In this document: piece by piece, positions 49,321 through 60,200 of the stretch
Numbering within the stretch: position 1 is the stretch's first letter
Layout: each line of letters starts with the position of its first letter
Assembly: GCA_021186555.1 (NCBI GenBank)
Contig: JAJKFL010000012.1
Span: 2,083,244 to 2,147,243 of the forward strand
Direction of reading: 5' to 3'
Origin: Reticulitermes speratus
Lineage: Eukaryota > Arthropoda > Insecta > Blattodea > Rhinotermitidae
Length of the DNA: 64,000 nt
Position numbers and translations under genes: made by a program
The notes under the pieces: generated by a model
What the model saw: only the letters and a program-made list of their open reading frames with translations
Told to the model about the DNA's origin: nothing
Databases searched by the model: none

Positions 49321-50621
49321 TGAGGTGGCGTGCAAGAAATTTGTGCAGTGGACTAAGATTCAAGAACTGACAAATTTAGGAACATTTCTATGTAGTGTAG
49401 GATGTAGGTGGAAGGAAGTAATGAGAAAAACAGCACTAAGGTTACATGCACAGAATGAAGTATTTTTGCCAATATAAATGGGACTAATTGGCATAAACAC
49501 TGCTTGTAATGGATATTGCTAATTATATATGGGCTGCACACACCAAAAACATATTAGTAGACACAGCCCTCTGTATTTGTGACATTATTATTATTATTAT
49601 TAGTATTAGTATTATGTGCACACTTGTTAGCATGTCAAACAATACATTGCATGGTGCTGTCATCACACAACGGCATTTTGGAGTGAATCTGTAACTGGAT
49701 GACCCAGATTATTCTAGGCCACATCGTATTTCTTTAAGATCAGTCTTTATATTATTCTCCCATCTATGCCTGGCACCCTGAAGTGGTATTTTCTCTCGGT
49801 TATCCAACTAAAAGTTTTTTCTATACTCGCCCTAGTTAAGTGTGACAGTATGGTTTAAAAGAACAAATTGTGACGCTTCTCAGGATAGTTTTTCTACGTT
49901 GTACATAGTTCCAGTGTGCACTGTAAACAACTGACGAACGTGAAAACCGGAACGTGAACCCAGCATGCAGCAAGATGTGATGGGCGGAAAACAGCTACCT
50001 TTTCCTGCAAGCCAGGGGCACTCCAGGGCACAACGTAATTGAAGTTCCAATTTACTATGTTACAGGGACAGCATTTGACAGTATCATCACTTCACGCAAC
50101 TGGTTACCGTAAGTTGACCATGTATGTATTTATGTATGTCCGCGTCTAATTTGGTATCTCGGTCGGTCTAAAATCCCGTGAGGTCGCTATTCTGCAGTAC
50201 AGACCCAGATTATATGTTTTTGCTACACAAGCCGACACTTTCGAATGACAGTGTGACATAACCTACAAATACGTATATGCATTTGTCATGCCTGGGCCAG
50301 TCCACATCAACGTATTGTTTCCGTCATCACTAAACGTAAAAGCGAAGTTCTTGTCCACGCCATGAGGGGCACAGGTGGCGCATTCATTGGTATCCGTGAT
50401 AATGACTACTGTGATATTGCCAACGTCCACTACATTTCATGGTAAGGAGAGATTTTGTTAACTATATGGTGGTAGACCTGAAGGAAAACAATAGATGTAT
50501 GACCTATGGCAGCGTGTGCGGAATGATGGAGCGGTTGTGAATTGTGAAGAGGGTAAAGGAAGTGATAAATATTGCTGTGGAACACGTACAGTTGCAGCTT
50601 TTGTGACGTTTTGTATAAGGA
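49320..50621. other. Intergenic region and thoc7 upstream region
   Basis: Contains a (TTA)n run near 49586. No element or ORF with family resemblance. The last few hundred bases upstream of 50622 should hold the thoc7 promoter and 5' UTR; I recognise no TATA box. Confidence 0.5.
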
Positions 50622-50631
50622 ATGGGCGACG
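50622..50631 (+). CDS. thoc7: thoc7 first coding exon (10 nt)
   Basis: ATG GGC GAC G, donor gtgtgt at 50632. The split G|AA codon gives MGDEDVIRRR. The 97-bp intron 1 (50632-50728) is the shortest in this gene. Upstream ATGs (for example 50370) cannot join in phase without a stop. Confidence 0.8.
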
Positions 50632-53600
50632 GTGTGTGAAACTCCTTTATGATTGGTCTGTATGAGAATGTTTTGTAATACAAAGTTTCCTATGTTTGTA
50701 GCAAATGTCGTGACATTCTCAATTGCAGAAGACGTGATCAGACGACGGCTCCTTATTGATGGAGACGGGACTGGTGATGATCGGAGACTTAATGTCCTAC
50801 TGAAGTCATTTATTAAGTGGTGTAATGCAGCAAATGAACCTCCTGGCGAAAGGTATGGACGGAAATTCTGTAGAAATGAGACAGTTTTGTTTCACACGTG
50901 AATGCAGTGAAGTACCCATGCTGTCTTAACACATTTAATCCTAATTCCATTAAGCTCTCACTGTGTGAAGATCCCCTTGTCGGTGGCTGTGACATGGCTG
51001 AGGCAGGTAGCCTCCCACTGTGGAGGACCAGAACCAATCCCATGTTGGGCCAGGTGGGATTTTTGGTGGGCAAAGTGACACTGGGACAGCTTTTATCTGA
51101 GTGCTTAGGTTTTCACTAGTCAGTATCATTCCACCAGTGATCCACACTCATTTATTAATTCATCACCAATGCTATAAGATCTTAGCAGTTGGCAATTTTG
51201 TTAAATAACACACTTGAAAACATGTCAGTAACAAGTTTTTTTTTTGTGGTAGGCAGCAGTGTCCACCTGTGATGACAGCCACATACATGTTGCATGTTTC
51301 CTGCATGTCTGACTTGTGAACACAGCATTGTATTGTTGTCTTTCCTGTTCTTGTCACCCTTCCTGTCACTGCCATATTTGTTATGCTCATTTGCCTTCAC
51401 ATGCAAAGTAACTCTTACAGACTCTTCATAGAACAGCTGGCAGTTACTGAGGTGTTCAAAAAATTCTATGTTGATCAGGAGCATGTGCATGAAAGCCTGG
51501 CCTTGAATTAGTTCTGTGGCCTAGTCTGGGTACAGGACTTGACACATCCCATCTGCCATGGTACCTAGAATTGTGGAACCATAAATTGGTTCTTTTCTTT
51601 GCTCCTGTTTCTGAAAATCCTGGTTCAAGAATCATATTGTTACTAAACTGCTCATTCATTGCCACCAACAAACAGTCTTAACTGCCCCCAGTTCAGCATA
51701 ATATGAAAATGGATAGAAAGAACCCTTACATCTTTTCCACAATTGATGTGGCAGATGGAATGACAAATAAAGTGAGTGGGGCTTTAAGGGGTGGATTGTT
51801 TTGCATGTCCACATATATTGTCGGGAGAGACCAGCAGCAGCAACACTGGAAGTTTGAAGTTTGTTAGTTATTGCAACATCCACAGAAGAAAAATAAGTAT
51901 GGTTCGTAATTTTTGAGCTGACTTCTAGACTCAAAGAGAATTTGTCATGATCTGTCTTAATATTATCCTAAAAAGTGTATTTTGGCCTGCTAAACATGAT
52001 AATCAGCATTTAGTTGCTTCTGAAGATTGAATATTGTGAGCGCCCTCTACCAGTTTTGCCAACATAACCTCACTTCAGAGTGTTTCTTTTACAGTCAAAT
52101 TCTTCATGACCGGATGATAGCTCAGCTTGCACAATGTGAATTTGCTGTAACAAAATCGAGGCTGTCAGCTTCAATGAGTGCAGCTGAGCTTCAGAATTAC
52201 AAAAACTTGTCTCTCCTGATTGAGACTGGGATAGAAGCAGCAAAACAAGACATTGAAAGCACCAAGCTGGAATTCCAGGAAGCCAAAACTGTACGGAAGA
52301 ACAGGATCGAGTATGATGTGCTGGCCAAAGTCATCAACGAGCAGCCAGATCGCAAGGAGACGGATGAGAAGCTGTCACAGCTGCGGAAGGAACTGAACTC
52401 GCTCGAGGTCAGTTCATAAGCGAGCCTAACACCAGTTAGCTGGCTGACCCTTCCGTGAAGCTGATTCTTTCTGCAGAAACATCTAACAAATTTCTCGCCG
52501 ATTATGTAACTTGAAAATTCAGTCATGTATTTACTGATCCCTATCACAGGGCAGGTGAATTCAGTCCAAGCAGTAGATTCTTGAAGTCTGGGATTTGGAC
52601 CTTTCACGATCACCCATTTCAATACCATCGTTTGAACCTTTCATCGCCACCCATTTTAACGCTTTGGCACTGGAATTAAATTCCTGGTGCAATCTGCAAA
52701 GCTCAGATTTAAGTTAGAGGATTTAATTTTTTTTATGCAAATTTTCATGAAAAGTAAGCAAAAACCCAAGGAAAAATTCCAAACAGGGCTGTAGAAGAAT
52801 GTCCATAATTGACTGACCCATATGCTGTCATTCAGCTGTAAAGGGTTAACACCAAGATTGGTTCTGATGAATCAGCTTCAGAGACTGTTGATATTTTGTA
52901 AGTGGATAGTAAGTGCTCGGTGGTGCCCGCAAACTGTCTCCCCTCTCACCACTGAGCCAGCAACTAGCAAGCAGTCTGGTCACTACTGTATGTTTAGATT
53001 TTTGCTGGGACCCTTCATTGCGATGCTACACAACATCTGCAGTTGAATCAGTGTTGTTAAATAACTAAGTCTAATCATCTTCAAGACCAGTGCTTTAACA
53101 AGGGATCAATTCCAAAGGATTCTCTTTTTAGAGTTTTTGTTTGTGACGAAGTTTTACTAGACTTTTCTTGGTACATATGCATGCTGTATGTGCTTGCAGC
53201 TCATGCATCTTGTTGTACTCACTCTAACGTTAAGCAGTAAGAATATCAATTTTGAAGGCCGTCATTGTGCAGATTTTGGTGCTAATGAAGATTCAAGTCT
53301 GCTGCTGCAGTGTGATGAGTCGCTGAGTAAGCAGGTCCTGGCATTTTGAAGAATCACAGTGCAGTCTTCTTGGACTGCCTGATGTTGAAGATGAAGATGA
53401 AGCAGGGTGATCCTCTGAACTGTCAGGACCCCCTCACCCATCAGCCCTTGACACACTGCGCAGCACCACCGCTGTAAGAACCTCAAATCTCAAATCTGTG
53501 GTAATGTTCCAAACATTACAGGAGACCCGTGAGCAGTTGGAACGGAAGCTAGACATGCGACGGAAACAGTTCCATGTTCTGGTGGCGTCTATCCACCAGC

Positions 53601-53725
53601 TTCAGGCTATGTTAGATGACAGCGAGACGGAAGAGGTTATGGACACGGCGTTCGGAGCATTTGATGATGATGTCGGTGATTCACAGAAAGACGCCCCACC
53701 TCAGCCAGAACCAATGTGTGAGTAG
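50622..53725 (+). CDS. thoc7: THO complex subunit 7, complete, 4 exons
   Basis: THOC7 is a small coiled-coil subunit of the nuclear THO/TREX complex, which couples transcription to mRNA packaging and export (family knowledge). Coding exons are 50622-50631, 50729-50852, 52095-52407 and 53522-53725: 651 nt, 216 residues. The start MGDEDVIRRRLLIDGDG closely matches the family N-terminus (the DDEVIRKRLLIDGDG type), which decides the ATG. Conserved blocks follow: DDRRLNVLLKSFIKWCN, RKNRIEYDVLAKVI, and RRKQFHVLVASIHQLQ near the end. The tail is acidic (SETEEVMDTAFGAFDDD). The length is close to the human protein of about 204 aa. It lies 3.3 kb downstream of karst in the same orientation and converges with the SLC6 gene. 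No clear AATAAA was found close to the stop. Confidence 0.92.
50729..50852 (+). CDS. thoc7: thoc7 exon 2
   Basis: 124 nt, acceptor caattgcag, donor gtatgg: (E)DVIRRRLLIDGDGTGDD ... SFIKWCNAANEPPGE plus AG. This is the most conserved N-terminal block of the family. Confidence 0.93.
50985..51220 (+). mobile_element. tRNA-derived SINE (family A), full length, in thoc7 intron 2
   Basis: gacatggctgaggcaggtag, B-box-like accaatccca, body gtgggcaaagtgacactggg, then agtatcattccaccagtgat, and the 3' end gcagttggcaattttgttaa...acacttgaaaac. It gives the unexpanded reference for the SINE at 8755. Confidence 0.8.
51660..51965. repeat. Dispersed repeat shared with 22390-22940
   Basis: cagcataatatgaaaatgga, gtttgttagttattgcaaca, tccacagaagaaaaataagt, agctgacttctagactcaaa. 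Family unknown. Confidence 0.6.
52095..52407 (+). CDS. thoc7: thoc7 exon 3
   Basis: 313 nt, acceptor cttttacag, donor gtcagt: (S)QILHDRMIAQLAQCEFAV ... NYKNLSLLIETGIEAAK ... LSQLRKELNSLE. This is the central coiled coil. Confidence 0.93.
53275..53500. mobile_element. Fold-back MITE just upstream of thoc7 exon 4
   Basis: Left gaagattcaagtctgctgct and gcattttgaagaatcacagt; centre gactgcctgatgttgaagat; right end gctgtaagaacctcaaatct. It ends about 20 bp before the acceptor at 53521, so it lies within the likely branch-point region. Confidence 0.62.
53522..53725 (+). CDS. thoc7: thoc7 exon 4
   Basis: 68 codons including TAG. ETREQLERKLDMRRKQFHVL ... PPQPEPMCE. The acceptor cattacag ends at 53521, only about 20 bp beyond the end of a fold-back transposon copy at 53275-53500. 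Confidence 0.92.
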   Translation, partial: ETREQLERKLDMRRKQFHVLVASIHQLQAMLDDSETEEVMDTAFGAFDDDVGDSQKDAPPQPEPMCE

Positions 53726-54090
53726 GGCGAGCCTGATGAGGTGCATCGAACGGACCGTTTGGTTAGTGGGATGTACGTAGTGAGTACACTGTGTAATTAC
53801 CGACATGCTGGAATAAGTGAACACATCTGCGTTACATAAATGTGATAGAATTTATGCTGTGTATGTTACTGCACGTTTTCAGTCTGTATGGTGAAAGAGT
53901 GAGAACGAAGTTGATGATCGTACAGTTCGTGGTCCATTTGTAATGTCTACAGAAGTTTGTGTTATTTGTACCGTACATTTTTTGATTATTTAAGTTCTAT
54001 CCAACAAATTTACACTTTTATTTTCTATTATTCAATACATAAATTTCAATGAAGATGGTCCAACACGTTTCAAACCTTATGTGAGGTTCA

Positions 54091-54379
54091 TCTTCAGGGA
54101 CATCTGTTTTAAATTACACCAGCCCTTCTTCAAAGGTACATGTTAGGTTATACACTTTAAATGTTGTCTTTGTTGTCTTGGTTACTGAAATTGATGTTAC
54201 AATACTTAAGTTAAGAACAGTTAACATACATAGATACAGATGTTAACTGTTCTTAACTTAAGTATTTTAACATTAATTTCAGTAACCACAAGATGACAAA
54301 GCCAACATTTTATACAGTATAACCTAACATGTACCTTTGAAGAAGGGCTGGTGTAATTTATAACAGATGTCCCTGAAGA
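54091..54379. repeat. Large near-perfect inverted repeat
   Basis: Left arm 54091-54227 and right arm 54240-54379 are complementary over about 137 bp with few mismatches (for example tcttcagggacatctgtttt against aacagatgtccctgaaga), around a 12-base loop. It lies 366 bp past the thoc7 stop codon, possibly in the 3' UTR. Confidence 0.92.
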
Positions 54380-54661
54380 AGTAGGCATTTAGATTGCAAA
54401 TGCGTTCTGATGTGTGACAGTTTGATCGGTCCGTACTGAACAACACACACCGTGAGCCAGTGTTGTGAGTGCACGTCGGTCTCCTTGACCGTGTTTCACA
54501 AGACAGGTGCAGCTGTGGTGCTGCTGGTGACATTCTGAGTTGTAGCTCCCCGAGTGGTTTTGGTATATGGTATACGGTATATGTTATATGGTATATGTGC
54601 TCTAACCTTTCAGGACAGAGACAGGACAGCAGTCACACCTGCCACCCGAGGTTAGGAAATA

Positions 54662-54828
54662 CAGTAAAACCCCTATTTAATGAATTGCTGGGGGATCAAA
54701 ATATAGTTCACTAAATTTCATTAAATGGAGGTTTTCAATTAATATGGAGTTATTGTTGGGACATGAAAAAATCATCACTAAATCCGGGATTTCACTAAAT
54801 GTGGGAACATTAAATCAGGGTTTTACTG
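54662..54828. mobile_element. pogo/Tigger-like MITE, 167 bp
   Basis: TA-flanked element with inverted ends cagtaaaacccctatttaat and attaaatcagggttttactg. No coding sequence. The TA duplication and CAGTAAAAC end are typical of the pogo/Tigger branch of the Tc1/mariner superfamily. Confidence 0.82.
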
Positions 54829-55384
54829 TATCAGTTGTATGCATTTTTGCACATATCTACCTTAAAATGCTATATGCTTATGTTGTGATTTTCTAACTTG
54901 CAAGTTGGGCACCTTACTGGTATGTTGTATGTGTAAGTTTTATATCTGGAGCTGTACTGCTATGGCATTACATATTTGTGCTATGTTTTCAAATTAAAAT
55001 TACAAAGAAGAATTAAAGATGTGACATATGTGGGCTGATGGTATATGACATATGTGGGCTGATGGTATATGACATTTACCGTGCTGGTAAAGTGCCCAGT
55101 CTGCGGGTTAGAAATTCACAGAATACTGTTACGGTATTCAATGGTTTTGATGTGGAATGGAAAGAGGGTTACATGTACATTATTTAAGACAGAAGTACAA
55201 AAAATATTTTAACATGATTGGCAGTTGGCCAGACTGGTTGCAACAAATATTGTACTGGTACATCACTCAGCTGTGAACAGCACCTTCAGTAAAATGTAGA
55301 GGTGCACACAGACTGGCTGGAGTCGTGATGGGCTGTGGTAGGCACTAAACTACATGCAGGTTGGAGAACTGACAGAATGAGACA

Positions 55385-55475
55385 CTTCTAGTGTCGAGGC
55401 CAGGAATGATTGGAGCTATACCTCCATTCCCCCATATGCCTTCATGACATGCACAGGAACATATTTACTGTAAGC
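55385..55475 (+). mobile_element. SINE family B 3' fragment
   Basis: tctagtgtcgaggccaggaa, tgattggagctatacctcca and catatgccttcatgacatgc match the end of the SINE at 37930. Confidence 0.6.
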
Positions 55476-55539
55476 TTTTGCAGTACTTTAGTGTGTAGGA
55501 AGGCATCTGATTATGTAATAACAATGAGACAGGAGAATC

Positions 55540-55780
55540 ACATGGGTTTTGGGATATTTCACTTTGAATTTCTAGGCATAGATTGGAGAATACCATTACA
55601 GTGGATCTTAGATAAATGGCACAGGGAGTGGTGGCATTGCTGGGCAAGGGTGGGAACCAGTGGCAGGCCGATATGAACACTGTTATAAGCCTTCAGCTTT
55701 AATAAAATGTGGGAAATTTCTTGAATAGCTGAGAAACTATTAGCTTTTCCAGGATTTTGCTCTATGAAATTATTCACTGG
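55540..55780 (+). mobile_element. LINE C-terminal fragment
   Basis: Short: cataggcatagattggagaa ... ggcaagggtgggaaccagtg ... ttgaatagctgagaaactat ... gctctatgaaatta, the 3' end block of the 18455 family. Confidence 0.55.
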
Positions 55781-56059
55781 ATAGAAAAGTCAAACTATTT
55801 TGGAAATGTGACTGGATTGTACTTGGTGACACTGAGTTCTGAAAACATATCATTTGATTTGACGGATTGCTTTATTGTCTATCGTACATGTGCGCATGCA
55901 CGCACACACACTTTTAAATAGTACACTTTGGTATGATTCGTTGTGATGTGTCAGCGAGACGTGCCTAGACAGATGCGTACTTGGACGGAATTCAATCAGT
56001 CTGCACAACAAATATTTGTAACATTGATATAAATATTATAAGAATTTAGTATTTAATGA

Positions 56060-56355
56060 CAGCCGGGACAGCTCAGTCAGTATAGTGACTAGGCTACAGG
56101 CTGGAGGACAATCTGGAGTTCGAATCCTGGCAGCAGCAAGAGATTTTTCTCTTCTCCAAGGAGCCCAGACTGACTCTAGGGCCCACCCAGCCTTCTGTTC
56201 TATGGGTACCAGGGCTAAAGCAGTCAGAGCATGAAGATGCCCACTTGTCTGCTGAGATTAAGAGTGAGTGGAGCTGAACCACTACTCCCCCTATATGCCT
56301 TCATGGTGTGGGTGCAGACAATTGCACCCATTTTCCTTTAACATCCAATGTTATG
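56060..56355 (+). mobile_element. tRNA-derived SINE (family B)
   Basis: Head gggacagctcagtcagtata with B box gagttcgaatcc; body gcaagagatttttctcttct, gcccacccagccttctgttc, gagtggagctgaaccactac, atgccttcatggtgtgg. The full-length reference for 37845. Confidence 0.82.
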
Positions 56356-56544
56356 ACTACCTCCTGTCACAGGTCCTTCTGCGTGTGGAGTCTCTGAGCA
56401 GAGGCAGTGACCAGACCGACTGCGGACCACAACAGATGGCCAGTCACCTTCTAGTGCTCACGTTAGCAATGCACGACACTTCGCCTCCACTCATAATTGT
56501 CACAGTGTGATGCTTGATTATAGAAAATGAAACAGCACTTCTTT

Positions 56545-56770
56545 ATGCAGATTTGAGGTTGTCACAGCACTGTTGATAATGGTTCCCATCTTCTGGGATG
56601 TTATGTTATGTTTCTGGTGTTACAGTTCCTGATGCTTCAGACCATCATGACACCTTCATGTTGAGGGTCAAGGTCAAGGCACTATGACCCTTAGAACTTT
56701 GGGAACTGTAACCGCCAATGGCACAGCATTACATTACAGAAGACCCAAATCTTCAACACTGCATTACTTT
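56545..56770. mobile_element. Fold-back MITE copy near the SLC6 stop codon
   Basis: Left gaggttgtcacagcactgtt and ccatcttctgggatgttatg; centre caccttcatgttgagggtca; right ggcacagcattacattacag and aagacccaaatcttcaacac. It lies about 100 bp downstream of the transporter stop on its strand. Confidence 0.68.
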
Positions 56771-56870
56771 GCACTCCTACCCCACACTGTGCACCCAGCG
56801 TATGGTATAAAGAGATGTGATGAAGTGGAAAGTAGAAGGGCAGATCAGATCAGCACTGATGCTAAGTATT

Positions 56871-57237
56871 TCATGTCACATAAGTGCTTTCAGCTTCGGG
56901 TTTGATGTTAAACTCTGGTCCTGAGGGGTAGACTGCCGTGTCGTGATGAACAGGGACGGCCCCATCCAGCAGGCAATCGGTGTGTCTGTTCTGTTGTGCT
57001 CTGTGTCGAATACTGCTCCTAAGGATGTGCGCTACATCAGCTGCAGTCAATGTAGAAATGCGTGCTGGCTGGGTGGATGATGGCTCTGGCAGTTCGCTGG
57101 GGCCCTGTGGTGCCCTGTTCATCTCCACGAGAACTGCACTGTAATCAGGTGGTGGGGGCAGGGTACCATTGTCTCCCAGGGCACCTGCCAAACGACGCAT
57201 GCTGCGACGGAAACTCTGCCGTAAAAGTTTGGCGATC
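56871..57237 (-). CDS. SLC6 transporter terminal exon: tail
   Basis: 367 nt, first base completing AGG, then IAKLLRQSFRRSMRRLAGAL, LPPPPDYSAVLVEMN (third PPxY) and ...KPEAESTYVT with TGA at 56873-56871. Arg-rich near its start, otherwise apparently disordered. Confidence 0.82.
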
Positions 57238-60200
57238 CTGAATGTGACAAGATGTGAACATGAAAACACTGTATAGTGAAGCTTACATCCTGTAGAGTCC
57301 ACAGTATGAGCACCTTAATGGCTGAGAGTCTACATCTACTTGCCAAATTACCCCTTCATAGACAGTCTACAGGGAAAACTACACACATCATGTAGACAGC
57401 CTAAAGGGGAAACTACATACATCATGTAGGCTACAGGGAAAACTAGAGACATCACATAGACAGTCTATAGGAGGAACTAGAGACATCACATAGACAGTCT
57501 ACAAGGGAAACTAGAGACATCACATAGCCATTCTCAGGGTACCATATGTCAGAAGAGCCTGAAGGTAATAGCATGCATATCCTGTGGGTAAGGCACACTG
57601 GGTGTGCCTCTCAGACAGGCTACACTGCAATACAGTCAGTTCAAGATGGCTGAGGTACAGACTGTGCTGTCACATGCTGAGCCCAACATATCACATCACA
57701 GCTAGCATAAACCCAACGTATCATGTCATAGCTAGCATAAACCCAACGTATCAGATCATAGCTAGCATAGCCCATCACCGTACAGGAACCATAGTCATAC
57801 CATGTTGACAGACTGGCTGTGGCAGGCTATAGTATATAATGGTTGGGTTGTGGTGCATTGTGTGCCTGCTTTATGATCTGTGTGCCATCTGGCTGTCGAC
57901 TCACCTTGCTCCAGTCGCAGTGGTATACGATGGGGGCGGTGTGTACTTGGGTGGTGGGTCTTCAAAGGCTGCCACGTTGGTTTCTGTCGCAGGAGTCGTA
58001 GTTATCACTGGTGGTGCTGAAGTGACCGAGTGTGTGGGGGAGTCGGGGGGCTCCGTCACGTCTTGACATGTCATGGTTGGCCGGTAGAGCATCTGGATGC
58101 GCTGAAGGGGAATTTGAAATTTCATAACAGTTCTGAAGGTGTAGGGAGCACCTGTGATGTGTGCTTCAGTCTACAGGGTGTTACGCTGTGCTATGACTCC
58201 GGTGGTTAGTCACTGACCTGTCACCACAGAGGCCTGGGTGTGATCCCAGGCCAGTCCAGTGCTTTAATGCCTTGTACTGTCACTGTGTTGCAATTGTTAA
58301 TATAAGAAACAAGACTGTGTAAGTGTGCTTGGTGTCTAAAATTACGGGAAGAACATCACAGGCTGAGGGTGTTTGAGAGTAGGGTGCTGAGGAAGATATT
58401 TGGGGCTCAGAGGGAAAGTAACAGGAGACTGGAGAAAACTGCATAATGAGGAGCTTCATGATTTGTACACTGCACCAAATACAGTAGAACGCTGTTAAGA
58501 AGTCTTTCGAGGGACCAGAGGATTAGGGACTTCTTAAGCGGGAGACTTATTGAGAGGGAAGCTTAGTAAAAGCAATAGGATTTCGGGACTTTAATAATCA
58601 GACTTCTTACAGGGGAAAACTTCTTATGTGGGGACTTCTTATCCGGGTTCTACTGTATTATTCAGGCGATTAAATCGGGGAGGATGAGAGGGTTGGAGCA
58701 TGTAGCACATAATGGCAGAAAAGGGACATGGATAAAGGGTTTTGGTGGGGTAAACAAAGGAAACAGACCACTTGGAAGACCCAGATGTAGATAGGAGGAT
58801 GATATTAAATTGGACCTTCGTGAAATAGGATGGCAGGGCACGGATTTAATCCATCTGGTTCAAGACAGGCAAGTGGTGGGCTGTTGTGAACATGGTAATG
58901 AACCTGTGGGTTATATAAATGCAAGGAATTTCTTGACTGGTCGAGGACTCTGCCCCGTGGAGTTAGTTAGTTCATTGATTGATTGATTGGTCAGTCGGTG
59001 GGTTGGTTATACAGCATTAACTTCACAGTACATTCATCAGAAGAAATTACAGACGACATGCTAACATCATATTCTTCAAACTGCTCATATGAAATCCCTT
59101 CCTTCCAGGCAATATTACATTCACATCCAACTATTCACTTTTTGTAGTTAATACGTGCATGAAGATTGTATTGTAACAGAGCACTACATGAAGATTGTAT
59201 TGTAACAGAGCACTACATGAAGATTGTATTTAACAGCACTACATGAAGATTGTGTTGTAAGAGAGCACTACATGAAGATTGTATTGTAACAGAGCACTAC
59301 ATGAAGATTGTATTGTAACAGCACTACATGAAGATTGTATTGTAACAGAGCACTACATGAAGATTGTATTGTAACAGAGCACTACATGAAGATTGTATTG
59401 TAACAGAGCACTACATGAAGATTGTATTGTAACAGAGCACTACATGAAGATTGTATTGTAACAGAGCACTACATGAAGATTGTATTGTAACAGAGCACTA
59501 CATGAAGATTGTATTGTAACAGAGCACTACATGAAGATTGTATTGTAACAGAGCACTACATGAAGATTGTATTGTAACAGAGCACTACATTAAGATTGTA
59601 TTGTAACAGAGCACTACATGAAGATTGTATTGTAACAGAGCACTACATTAAGATTGTATTGTAACAGAGCACTACATGAAGATTGTATCGTAACAGAGCA
59701 CTACATGAAGATTGTATTGTAACAGAGCACTATATGAAGATTGTATTGTAACAGAGCACTACATGAAGATTGTATTGTAACAGAGCACTACATGAAGATG
59801 ATAAAATCAGATTTTAATGCAGTCAGAACTTTCTTCTAAAATTCCTAGGCTAGAACGATAGAGTTTAGGCTTAAGGGTGAGAAATGAATAAAATGGAATT
59901 AAAAATGGGAAGACAAAATTATGAAGAAGGGAGGCAGCAGAAGAAGATAAGAAAGCAGTGCAATAAGAAGAGAAATGAAGGAAGTGTAGAATAGGGCAAG
60001 TAATGAGAGCTAAATTGCCAGCACTTACGTCTAAGATGTCGGGAGGCCCACTGGACAAGTATCGCCAAGTCTGTACAATGCAGCCCAATGGGACAAGTAT
60101 GATGGGCAGAATCTGTAGCATGCAGCCCAGTTGACGTGCCCAGATGGGCCAATAGCTGTATGTGAGGCTGTGCCAGTTGTACAGGTCCCGGAACTGGCCG

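Noticed and set aside
50344..50450. Alternative thoc7 first exon with an ATG at about 50370 ending at gtaagg
   Set aside because: Joining it to the exon at 50729 gives an immediate stop; the ATG at 50622 joins in phase and matches the family N-terminus.
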